A stretch of DNA of 17,396 nt from Mucidula mucida (lineage: Eukaryota; Basidiomycota; Agaricomycetes; Agaricales; Physalacriaceae). The notes under the pieces were generated by a model. That model was not told the DNA's origin, did no database searches, and saw only the letters and a list, made by a program, of their open reading frames with translations. A program made the translations under genes and the position numbers. Of the stretch, positions 1-8,328 are shown in pieces; within the stretch, counting starts at the first letter, position 1, and every line of letters begins with the position of its first letter. The stretch is taken from contig JADNYV010000720.1 of the NCBI GenBank assembly GCA_015501055.1, positions 1 through 17,396 on the forward strand, read 5' to 3'.

Positions 1-1
1 C

Positions 2-937
2 GCCGCTCGCAAAGTCTGGCAAGAGGATTACAAGCCACTCATCAAGGCAGTCCCACCTCCGCCCGAGGTTGATTCGGACGACGACGCCTACGATATCTAT
101 GCTGCAGTTCATTCCTTCCCAGCCGTGTCTCAGACAGATCCATTCGATGCTTTTATTTCAGCGGACGCCACGGATGACGATGGAATCGATTACTGGGTTT
201 CGAAGTCCGCACCGCACAATGCGGAGTTTATCACCCCACAACAAGCCCTTGCCCGGATGGCTCTCGACTTCTTGAGCTGTCCCGCCACTAGTACTGATGT
301 CGAACGACTCTTCTCGCACAGTGGTCTTGTCGTCTCCAAACGACGACACAATCTCGCTGCGGACTCAATTCGAGAGACCACGATACTTGGACAGTGGCTT
401 GCCATTGAGGATCTTGTCCCCGAGCAGAAGATTGCGAAGTTCTTGCACAATCGGAAGTTACGGAAGAAGGATTTGAATGAGGACCTCTCGACCGACTGGA
501 CGGATTCGGATGCAGACGCAGACGGAGGTGACGATTCCTCGGAGGATGCTGCACCGATGGATGTTTCCGATTCAGAGGTGGAGGTTGTCGAGGAGGTTGT
601 CGAGGAGGATGAGGTTGTCGAGGAGGACGAGGTGGTTGACGAGGATGAGGTGGTTGACGAGGATGGGGATGATGTTGAGGAGAACTTGTGGACCAAGAGG
701 AAGGGGAAGGGCAAGGCTGTTGCACAGTCGGAGGAGATGGACTTTTCTGATTTCCGCGATGGTATGGATCCTGTCTCAGAGTTTGACACGGGTCATGATG
801 GTGATGTTGAGATTGACGATGATGACGATGATCTCTATGAAACGATTGAGCAGGTAGTTTTGGTTCGACGGCGCAAGCCTGCTTCTTCACCTCAGGATAC
901 TACTGATATGGATGCTACTGATATGGATATAACTTGA
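2..937 (+). CDS. hAT transposase, C-terminal part (5' partial)
   Basis: The frame is open from the left edge with no methionine needed, so the protein starts outside the window. Here 311 residues are seen. Roughly residues 78-125 form the hAT C-terminal dimerisation domain: ALARMALDFLSCPATSTDVE, then RLFSHSGLVVSKRR, the usual 'A..FL..PATS.DvERlFS..g..vs.rR..L' signature. The RNase H-like catalytic acidic residues lie upstream and are not visible. After the domain comes a basic stretch (RKLRKK) and a long low-complexity acidic tail with repeated EEVVEEDE and VVDEDE units (about 580-670), a second basic patch (KRKGKGK), another run of aspartates, and a final MDATDMDIT. The protein is expected to act in the nucleus as a dimer cutting and joining transposon ends. 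Whether it is active cannot be judged from this half. Confidence 0.85.
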   Translation, partial: AARKVWQEDYKPLIKAVPPPPEVDSDDDAYDIYAAVHSFPAVSQTDPFDAFISADATDDDGIDYWVSKSAPHNAEFITPQQALARMALDFLSCPATSTDVERLFSHSGLVVSKRRHNLAADSIRETTILGQWLAIEDLVPEQKIAKFLHNRKLRKKDLNEDLSTDWTDSDADADGGDDSSEDAAPMDVSDSEVEVVEEVVEEDEVVEEDEVVDEDEVVDEDGDDVEENLWTKRKGKGKAVAQSEEMDFSDFRDGMDPVSEFDTGHDGDVEIDDDDDDLYETIEQVVLVRRRKPASSPQDTTDMDATDMDIT

Positions 938-1000
938 TACACTTACGACCTACTTACTTTAATCTTCACTGTCTTTATGTTTGAATTTGCTTGCTGATAC

Positions 1001-1194
1001 GTGAGTATACTCGAGTATACTCGGATCGTACTCGAGTACTCGAATACTCGAGACTCATGAAGTACTCTCGAGTAGAGTAGATATTCGAGTAGAGTCTCGA
1101 GTGAAGACTCGAGTCTTGAGTATTGGGTTTGAGGTAAGAGTTACTCATACGATGAGTCCGAATATACTCGAGTATGGACTCGTGTCCATCTCTA
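1001..1194 (+). repeat. hAT subterminal CTCGAG repeat array and right terminal repeat
   Basis: CTCGAG occurs seven times in about 165 bp, at 1010, 1031, 1047, 1067, 1096, 1108 and 1167. Most copies are extended as TACTCGAGTA or ACTCGAGT and occur in both orientations, and degenerate copies such as tcgagta and ctcgagac lie between them. Dense short motifs near an element end are where hAT transposases bind. The array stops just before the predicted terminus at 1194. Confidence 0.7.
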
Positions 1195-1338
1195 GCTCGC
1201 ATCGAAGTCCCCATGTCGCAATTTCCATCACACCTATTTCGACCCATGCCACCGCCTGACACCGAACCTATTGATGTCATGTTACCCTCTGCGGCTCTCA
1301 TGGAGCAAATCTGGCGCAGAATGGAATTTGCGCCTTAA
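1195..1338 (+). pseudogene. C-terminal tail of retrotransposon polyprotein, cut by the hAT insertion
   Basis: The frame is open from the hAT junction at 1195 to a TAA at 1336-1338: 47 residues including RIEVPMSQFPSHLF, PMPPPDTEPIDV and EQIWRRMEFAP. There is no recognisable domain. The reasons for calling it the end of a polyprotein are its position directly before a polypurine tract and LTR, and that the frame runs straight into the hAT end without a start codon. On the hAT side an upstream ATG in the repeat array is in frame, but it belongs to the inserted element. Confidence 0.5.
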
Positions 1339-1349
1339 GGAGGGGGTGA
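1337..1349 (+). other. Polypurine tract (plus-strand primer site) of the LTR element
   Basis: The run aaggagggggtga sits immediately before the LTR 5' TG at 1350. A purine-rich tract touching the 3' LTR is the expected plus-strand priming site of an LTR retrotransposon, and it marks this LTR as the 3' copy rather than a solo LTR. Confidence 0.65.
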
Positions 1350-1878
1350 TGTTATGAATGACCATATTTTCACACTTTCACATCTTATCATATCTTATCG
1401 GGGGCCTTGTCTTATCAACCAACGGACTGTTTCATCATCTGTTTCGTCACCGATCATACTCCTTTTCATTACCGAAGCCGTACTCATGACGGACACACAC
1501 CCAACACATGGATGACATCATACATGCCGATACCTCATGGACTCCCTATTGTATACACACCGCCGACACTCGTAGCACACATGGTCGTTTCAGTATTATT
1601 ACTTACATGCAGTCACCACTCGTATTTAATGGTTTCACGGACTAGTAGCATACAACACTGGGTCAAGGGCGTGGAGCATCCCTAGTGGAAACGCGTATGG
1701 ACAAGGAGCTTCAAACACAGACTTACTAGTATATAAGCAGTAGTGTAGTATCATTGTACTTTAGTTCCGATCTCGTTTATACACCTGGCCTAGCCTAGTC
1801 TTACGAACGTGAACGCTTTCTTCCTTAGTTCTTGCTGTGGTACCTGGTTGAGTCTCGTGGCTTAGTCAGTCGCTAACA
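1350..1878 (+). repeat. 3' long terminal repeat, 529 bp
   Basis: It begins TGTTATGAATGACC and ends GTCGCTAACA, so the ends carry a perfect TGTTA/TAACA inverted repeat with the canonical TG..CA. The left edge is set by the polypurine tract and the right edge by resumed MULE coding. Inside is a TATA box (1730-1737) followed by a likely R/U5 region. A 92-codon open frame within (1407-1685) has no domain and is not called as a gene. Confidence 0.72.
1730..1737 (+). promoter_or_regulatory. TATA box of the LTR promoter
   Basis: TATATAAG lies about 140 bp before the LTR end, the usual place for the U3 promoter that drives retrotransposon RNA. Being outward-facing, it could also transcribe into the MULE exons downstream. 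Confidence 0.5.
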
Positions 1879-4238
1879 CTCATAAGGGATCTCAAGCATC
1901 TCGCCCCATCGAAGGTGATTATGATGTCCTTCCAATATTTCTGATTCTTACATTTAATTACCTAGATTTGGGATAAAATCTTGGCCGACAACCCAGACAA
2001 TGAATATACGGAGAAGCAGGTATACAGTGAATGGATGCACCAGAGTGAGAAGGAATGGAGGCTTGACAATGACCAAGTTAAGTCTGCCGAGAAACTTATT
2101 CGGAGCGTGGAAGACTACACGACTCAGGTGATCCCGATCACACCGCGTCCGGGAATCCACGCCATCGCGTTTGCACTAAAAGAGCCGCTTGATGCAATTG
2201 GAGCAGAAACTACTGAGGTAGCCATGGATTCAACATGTACGTGATTTATTTTAGATGAGGCCGTTCTGACAGCTAGCTGAATAGGGAAAACCAATCAAGC
2301 CGGGTATGAGCTTTACAGCCTCGTTGCAGAGCTCAATGGATGTGCGGTTCCTATTGCCTTTATTTTTACAACGTCGGACGGGACTGCTGAGCCCGGTACC
2401 AAGGATCTCATGCTCCAGGACTTCATCGATTTTATTGCAAAGCGATGTCCGAATATCAAGTTCACCGACTCGGATAAGGAGACATCCGAGATCAATGCAT
2501 TTCAGGCTAAGATGCCGCAGGCGAAGCATCAGCTTTGCTATTGGCATTCGATTCGCTACATCAAGACGCGACTTGGAGAGGATAAACCCCCGGCGGCGTA
2601 TGACCCTCGTAGGGCCAACAAAATCTTCGACTTCATTGATCCTACCTGGGCACCCGGTGTTACATCTGGTCTCGTTGAGGATGGTGTCCATCCGGACTCT
2701 ATTGATCCACCTGACGAACTGGAGCCGCTCAAGATTCACATCAATCTTACAACTATGGAGAACATTCCTCAGCCACGACGCGAGCCTCTAAAGCCGCCGC
2801 CGGTACCAACTTGTCGTCCTCCGGTGATGATCCTTAAACTGGGTGACACTCGTACCCCGGTTTACCCAGCTCCTCCCGCCGCGCGTAGTCAAGATCTTCC
2901 CCTCTTTTGCCCTAAAGAGCACCGAAAGCCCATTATCAAAAAATTCCGAGTTCATCTCCATCAGCACCCTTCCATCCCCATCAATGATACCGCCGGGACG
3001 ATGCTCTCCAGCGATGAAATCCATCGCCGGGCAGTCCAAGACATCTACAACTTCTGCTTTGAGCGGGACCTATCTCAAGTATGGGCATACCTGTGGAACC
3101 GCTGGTATACTCCGAAACAGTGGATTCTGTGGGCACGTGCTGCATGTGATGCAATTCCGCGGTTGAAGACGACAATGATTGTGGAGTCCCTCTGGCGTCA
3201 AATCAAGCGGCGCGACCTCCCGCAGTTCAATCGTCCACGTCTTGATCTGGTAACTCATGTTATGTTGAAGTTTCTCCTTCCGCGGATTAATCGGAAGGTG
3301 GCTTACCTACAAGATCACCGACGCCTGGGACGACCAAAAGCTCTTGCTCCGTGGCAATCAAGCTTTGCTCAAGATTGGCGCAGCATGAGCAAGCCCAATG
3401 AGCTTCGATCCATGGAGCAGGAGCTTGCATGCCTTAAAGACACGTCGCGTAAGGGATCGGCACGCGCAGAACGTCTTGCAGATATTGAAGCCGAGCGTGA
3501 TCGACCGCGTGGGAAGTACCACACTTCGGTGGAGCGTTGGACGTGCTCTTGTCCATCCTATCTCATCAGCCGGTTTCTCCTTTGCAAGCATCTTGTCAGA
3601 GAGGCAAACCGGCTGACAAATAATGCACTGTGCAATGATTACCGCTTCTTCTTGAACTTGCGACGGAATCACTACGCACCGTACTACACCATCCCTGGAA
3701 TTCACAAGGAATCGACGAGCTCTGAGGATGAGGAGTGCGAGGATAGGGAGGTTGAGGTTATTCTTCTCGGAGGATACGCCTCACGACGGAAGACCAACAC
3801 GTCTGCAGTGCAGTCCGAGCCAAAGGAGACTGTTCCGGAGTCAATGGATGTCAATTCCGAGCCGCCGATGATTGTCGATCCCGAGCCCGAAATGGATCTA
3901 GATAATGCAATCGACATTGATCAAGAAGGGGCACATAGCGAAGAAGAGGGTCCTGAACGCGTGAGTGCAGTGCTAGATATCCGGAGCCAATAGCCTTATG
4001 ACAGATGTTCCAGATCTTCTTCAGCGATGCCGAGATTCTACACTACAAGCGGTGCTTTGAGGATATGCTAGGTGTAGCACAGTCCAAGACAGGTGTGCAT
4101 CCGAAGATGGGCAAGATTTTGCGGGACATCTTTGGTCGGGTAGAGGATGTGGGTGGGGACATTGGACGAGAGAAGCGGCGTCGGACAGGGTCCAGGACAT
4201 GGAAAGATAGTACTCAAAACACTTTATTCATGGACTAG
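1879..4238 (+). pseudogene. MULE (Mutator-like) transposase, 5' part cut off by LTR insertion
   Basis: Exons read as 1879-1914, 1966-2236, 2285-3960 and 4005-4238, giving 738 residues with no internal stop. The introns are 51, 48 and 44 bp. Removing 2237-2284 creates DSTWKTN followed by GYELYSLVAE, the classic MULE first-aspartate motif (D at about residue 100). The next acidic residues are in FTDSDKETSEINAF (about 164-166), followed by the C-x2-H signature QLCYWH (187-190) and a candidate catalytic Glu in IVESLWRQIK (about 403). A SWIM zinc finger follows: C523-x-C525-x10-C536-x-H538. The N-terminal piece HLAPSKIWDKIL ... EKQVYSEW is typical of fungal MULEs, and the last exon ends RRRTGSRTWKD. 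The protein would excise and insert the element. The true start lies left of the retrotransposon, so the gene is disrupted although all visible exons are intact, which suggests a fairly recent interruption. A shorter model ending at 3993 without the last intron is possible but less good. Confidence 0.82.
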
Positions 4239-4287
4239 AGTAGTACATATCAAAAGAGCATCGTAGTCATCGGGGAGAACTGGCTCG

Positions 4288-5582
4288 ATGACAGACAGTA
4301 GCTAAGTTCCGCTAAGACGCCCGCGGCGACGTCGTGGGAACTGATTATCTAATCCGCTAGCCAGGAGGGTGCGATTGCCCATAATTGATGCATTATCGCG
4401 AGCCACCAGCCTAGAAATTCACAGACGAGCAGGCACCCTCCCTGCCTCTTTCCGATATCCATTTCAGAATGAGGTAGACCTGCTGAGATCCGACCTTCCC
4501 TTCAGTGAGCTCTCGCTCTCCTATGAGCTCTCCATCGGAAAGTTCCTCCCAGCCGATCTATTTGAAGTTCGTATCCTTCGTCTTCGTGATTAGCAGCCAA
4601 TTCTGACGTCTTTTATTGCAGGAACCTGAGTACACGTACACAAGCAACAAGAAATTGCTCAATCGCGCGACAGCACTTCGGGTCCATTGGGATGACGACG
4701 ACGCCTACATGCTTCATTTCATCCTCGATGACTTCAAATCCCCCATGACTTTGCCCGCTGTCAGGGCGTCGAGTAGCTCGGCCGCCTCCGTCATCGACGT
4801 GAAAATCCACTGTTTCAAACAACATTCACGGCGCGTATTTCTGTGTCACTTCATCGACGCGAACAAGAAACCATACGGGAGACCTTTGGTCATGAAACTT
4901 GCCTGGGCGCCTATTCTGGAAGAGACTGGGGAGGGCTTCGACTTTTCGAGGATAGTGGAGACTCCTGAAATCGATAGCGAGTTTGAGATCTTACGGCAGT
5001 TGGCGGATAGTCATCCAGACGTGGCTTGCAGGGTGCCAAAACCTTATGAACGTTTCGCTGGCGATATCAAGATCGTCGAGCAACCGTACAAATTCTCTGC
5101 ATCCTTTGTGGAGGACTGTGAGGGTTGCTACCCTATTGGCATCGCGGACGACATAGATTCTGACTTTCTGTACGTGATGCCTACTTGAGCCGCAGTTTGT
5201 TGCTGACTCCCTGTACCCTAGCATCAGTATCGATACCTGGCTGGGATCCGTGCATGATCGGGAGCACCTCTTACATCAGAGCCTCTCGGTCGAGAACATC
5301 CTGTTCAAGCCTTCCGACCCCACCTGTTTCTATGTTGTAGGGTGGCAAAAGGCGTTGCATATGACTGGCAATATGACGGAACGAGAGCGATATGAGCGCG
5401 AGCAGCAAGAGAAGAAATCGCTGAAGAACCTGTTTGTTAAGAAGCGTCGTGGCTTTCCGTCGCCAGAGAAGCGAGGAAGACATGATGGATTGGATGAGGG
5501 TGAGGATGAGGATGAGGGTCAGGGTGAGGATGAGGACGAGGGCAATCAGTACGAGTCATTTCATGGCGAGGACGACGCGTAG
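4288..5582 (+). CDS. FunK1-like protein kinase fold protein, probable pseudokinase
   Basis: Best model: exons 4288-4297, 4361-4566, 4622-5169 and 5222-5582, 374 residues. The last two introns are well supported (CTGAC branch sites; donors GTTCGT and GTACGT). The tiny first exon is uncertain, and without it the frame has no ATG back to a stop at 4342. Kinase landmarks: the VAIK-type lysine in PLVMKLAW (K164), an alpha-C glutamate in DSEFEILRQL (about 192-194), and a catalytic loop reading HQSLSVEN (273-280), where FunK1 kinases have HRDIS..N. The catalytic Asp is Ser, and the DFG position reads GWQ (G295), so phosphotransfer is unlikely. The C-terminal 90 residues are charged, with basic KKRR/KR clusters and an acidic repeat of E/D/G. 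The gene starts only about 50 bp after the MULE stop codon, so it could be cut by, or carried with, that element. Fold assignment is moderate; function is unknown. Confidence 0.6.
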
Positions 5583-6025
5583 TATAGTAATATGTAGCAT
5601 GTACAAATCATACGGGACAGTGACACCGTACTACGGTGCAGCGTAACAGCCATAGCCTGAGTTGATTTCTGCCTTCATGACTACTAAATTGGAGCGTATG
5701 ATTGGAGCGTATGAAATCAGCGACATTGGCAGTTGACCATAATTGAAGCGCACACTCAATGTTAGTAGTCGGAATTTTTCCTCGCCAATCAAGTGCCTAA
5801 CGCCGGGCCCCCCCATGTTCCACCATAAGTCATGATTGGTGCGCGTTACACCAGGCGATAATTGCATATTTCTGTATACTCCAAGCTAAACGGAATTGAT
5901 TAAAGAATAGGAGGCCATAATGGCCTCCTGAAAACAAAAAGCGCCACATTGAACGTAATAGATGCGGGTGCTATCAGGCCACACATATACATACATACCC
6001 AAAGAAAACTTCTATGCAAATGTCT
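5583..6025. other. Intergenic region between convergent genes
   Basis: 443 bp downstream of both the kinase-like gene (+) and the F-box pseudogene (-). It holds a direct 13-bp duplication (attggagcgtatg at 5688-5700 and 5701-5713), the palindrome at 5909-5929, and a short TACA/CATA run near 5985-5998. No gene is supported. Confidence 0.6.
5909..5929. repeat. 21-bp near-perfect palindrome
   Basis: aggaggccat and atggcctcct form 10-bp inverted arms around a single central base, followed by an A-rich run. It could form a hairpin in the 3' region of either convergent transcript, or it may be a footprint of a small mobile element. Confidence 0.5.
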
Positions 6026-7836
6026 TTAATTCATAGAAGAATTACTGGGAAGAAAAACCTTGTGATCCAAGTACATATGCTGGAAAGACACTGGTGCTGA
6101 GACCCTGTAGGATATCATGGACAGATTAGTATGTTCCAGTACTATCCGTCCCGTTAGATCCGTCAGATCCGTAATCGGATCCATGCGCAAACTCTTCCTC
6201 AGCGAGAAATCATCTCTCATCGTTACGCCACACTCCACCTTCATCGTCTTACAAATCTCCTCCCAACGCACATCATTCGCGCAGTAAAGCCAACGCGGAA
6301 CACAGAGTTTCTCCAAATATAATGCCCCGCACTTGTGCCAGGGTGATTAGATAACACGAGCGCGTTCCCGTCGCTTGGAATTGGGATCCGCTGGCTCCGG
6401 CGCGCCGGATTCCAGCATATCGTATATCGTCGCCCAATCTCGGAAAGTACGTCATCACAGAAACAGCCGCTAAAGTCCAATATACGTAGCGCGGCAGCCT
6501 GGTCGACGTCGAGGTCACCTTCAGCCCAGATATAAACTTGACAGACATTCCACTATCGACAATGGTAAGTCCTCGATGAAAGGGCGCATGGGAGAGGAAA
6601 TGGAGAATGTTTCCGCTGTTATTCGAATTGCAGCTCATGGCGCACGTTATATGCAGCTGGTGAACCTGTCTGCCGCACGGAAATTGGGGAAATGATGCAC
6701 CGTCCGCGAGCGGAAGGGAATGTGAACCTGAGCTCAGACAGCGCGGGTATATCCAGCGCGGCGCAAAAGGCTTTCGAGCTCTTGGTGTGAGCTTCCAGCT
6801 CTTCCTGTATCGATAGGCGGGCAAGTTTTGGAAGAGACGCTTTAACCGCGCGCATGGGCATCTCCCCCTCGTCCATTATCACCGCGAGATCCTCTAGACT
6901 GGACATCTTCTGGAGATGCCAGAATGCATCGAAGTCCACTGCTGGAAAGTCGACAACTTGGAGGAGTCTAGTCCAAGGGAGCTCGAAGTACTCAAACGCC
7001 TGCCACGGCACTTGCTCGTCCACCTCTAGCACACAAAGATTTGGCGCATTTTTTGTGTCGAAGACGTACAGGCTATCCCGCTCGTCACTTTCCTCCTCGA
7101 TGTCCAGGATGACTAGCTGCTCCAGGGAAGAGAAACGTTTCCAGACAGGCACCGCAGTGTCGAGCGGGGAAGATCTACGGAAAGGTCTTCCACGCGGCAG
7201 TGAACTTCCAGCGCTGGAAAGATTGGGTGATTCGCGATTTCGTGTGTACTGCTCAATGGAAGAATAGCGGCAAGCCTTTGGACCGTTCGATGAACAGGGT
7301 CATCTTATATGCGAGCTGGCGCGGAGTGATATGGGCTTGATGGTCGTCAATATCTAACTCGAGATATGTCCATAGCTCGGGCGAGGACAGGACGATATCG
7401 CGCCATCGACGACAAACGAACGATAGCGTCCATGGTGCTAAAGCCGGGTCAAGCGACGTGACTTCGCTTCCGACAAAGCAGTTGGCCCACGTCGGTACAC
7501 AGTACGAAAAGATTGTCGTCATGAGCGTGTTTGAAGAGCGCGCATGGGGTGGATGAGGGATCGCGCGTCGGCGAGGTCGGCTTTCGCTCTTATACGCGTC
7601 TGTAGGAGAACCTCCAGTAACTCTTCGACTTGATCTATCCTCTCGTTCAAGCCGTCGATAATATCCGGCGACTTATCTACGATGAGGCGAAAGGCTACAA
7701 GTTCCTCGTCCTTGATTGGCTCGTTCCGACGAAGTAGTTCCTCGACATGGGGAGCGCGTCCGTGTTGGGGCTCCTCAAGTTCAATAGCAAGCAGTGCACA
7801 TGTAGGGCATGTCTCAGCGGTAGATTTATACGACAT
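6026..7836 (-). pseudogene. F-box protein gene, broken by several frameshifts
   Basis: Read from 7836 leftwards, the start ATG begins MSYKSTAETCPTCALLAIEL, followed by LLRRNEP and a coiled-coil-like stretch (DGLNERIDQVEELLEVLL). An F-box then spans a frame break: IHPMRAL | TTIFSYCVP ... FVCRRWRDIVLSSPELW. This N-terminal plan (LLRxNEP, helix, then F-box) is common in agaricomycete F-box proteins, which recruit substrates to SCF ubiquitin ligases. The rest looks like a degenerate leucine-rich region (LEVHCRVEDLSVDL, FSSLEQLVILDI, ALRILDFSGCFCDD, LYLEKLCVPRWLYC). These pieces lie in different frames: one base appears missing near 7531, 7265 and 7136, with further shifts near 6710, 6535 and 6320-6470. 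No splice pair explains them. Either it is a pseudogene or the assembly has local errors. The 3' end at 6026 is uncertain. Confidence 0.72.
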
Positions 7837-7890
7837 TTTGAGCTGAAAAGGCGCGTCAGATCAACAATCAGCCTGAACGGAAAAACTCAC

Positions 7891-8208
7891 GAGATTGAGC
7901 ATGGAGTTGCAGTGTACGATGGCATGTATTCAACGGGATAGCTCCTTCATACACGGATTTAGCGGTCTTCTATGGAAAGAAGCTACGTTTACCTGCTGTC
8001 CCGAAAACGGCATGAAGGTAAGAGGCAGATGAGGGTGGGGCGGAATTGGTGACGCGCATGCGGAGATCGGCCGGGATCCGCACCTCTTACCAAGGACTCC
8101 GTCCAATTTCAGACGATCAACTTTTGTAAGATGCGCGATAAACTCTTGTTCATACTGAACGAATGACACTTCTGAAGGTGTAGAAGATACCAGTCGCTTC
8201 TCTCGCAT
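7891..8208 (-). CDS. Possible short gene or 5' exons, uncharacterised
   Basis: Two exon-like pieces on the minus strand. The first starts at ATG 8208 (MREKRLVSSTPSEV ... FVQYEQEFIAHLTKVDRLKL) and ends at a good donor GTAAGA around 8090. The second, 7969-7891, follows an acceptor (ttccatag) and reads KTAKSVYEGAIPLN ... CHRTLQLHAQS up to a donor GTGAGT. The intron after it (7843-7890, CTGAC branch, ttttcag) joins to sequence just before the F-box ATG. Read in another frame, the end of the second piece gives MLNL, which would extend the F-box protein in frame. The two pieces do not join in one frame by the splice sites seen, so a further small frameshift would be needed. No known domain. Function unknown. 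Confidence 0.3.
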
Positions 8209-8328
8209 TTCTCAAAATACCTGCCTCGAAGTCCATCACTCACGGCACAGACTTGTCTGATTCATGATTCAACGAGATAGATATAGTGTGCTTCCAATGT
8301 ACAACATAAATAACCAACCCCTCATCAA

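Larger units (their letters stand above)
1..1194 (+). mobile_element. hAT-family DNA transposon, 3' part only
   Basis: The right part of a hAT element. It consists of the C-terminal transposase coding region (to 937), an AT-richer tail, and a subterminal array of CTCGAG-containing repeats (1010-1172). The right end is placed at 1194 because the reverse complement from there starts TAGAGATGGACACGAGTCC, which fits the short YAGRG-type terminal inverted repeat of hAT elements. The following 8 bases (1195-1202, gctcgcat) would be one copy of the 8-bp target duplication. The left end is outside the window, so neither the inverted repeat pair nor the duplication can be confirmed. Downstream sequence at once resumes an open frame of a retroelement, which supports the boundary. 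Confidence 0.72.
1195..1878 (+). mobile_element. LTR retrotransposon, 3' end (ORF tail, polypurine tract, 3' LTR)
   Basis: The order is coding tail with stop (1195-1338), purine-rich tract abutting the LTR (1337-1349), and an LTR of 529 bp (1350-1878). The rest of the element lies left of the inserted hAT, outside the window. The LTR's right edge is followed directly by in-frame MULE transposase codons (L-I-R-D-L-K), so the element is inserted in that gene. Its 5-bp target duplication is predicted to be ctcat (1879-1883 on this side). Superfamily (Ty3/Gypsy or Ty1/Copia) cannot be told from the tail. Confidence 0.72.

Noticed and set aside
190..890. Two minus-strand open frames of about 200 codons (serine/threonine-rich and proline/histidine-rich)
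   Set aside because: They are antisense to the hAT transposase. Their biased composition mirrors its acidic codon repeats, and the + frame has a recognised domain.
975..1301. Minus-strand 108-codon open frame
   Set aside because: It is built from the CTCGAG repeat array and the retroelement tail, with no domain.
1407..1685. 92-codon open frame inside the LTR
   Set aside because: It lies in U3 of the LTR, has no family match, and LTRs usually do not encode proteins.
1350..1878. Reading the LTR as a solo LTR
   Set aside because: The polypurine tract and a polyprotein tail immediately to the left show that internal sequence is still attached on that side.
2251..2739. Minus-strand 162-codon open frame
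   Set aside because: It is the shadow of the MULE catalytic exon, which carries clear motifs on the + strand.
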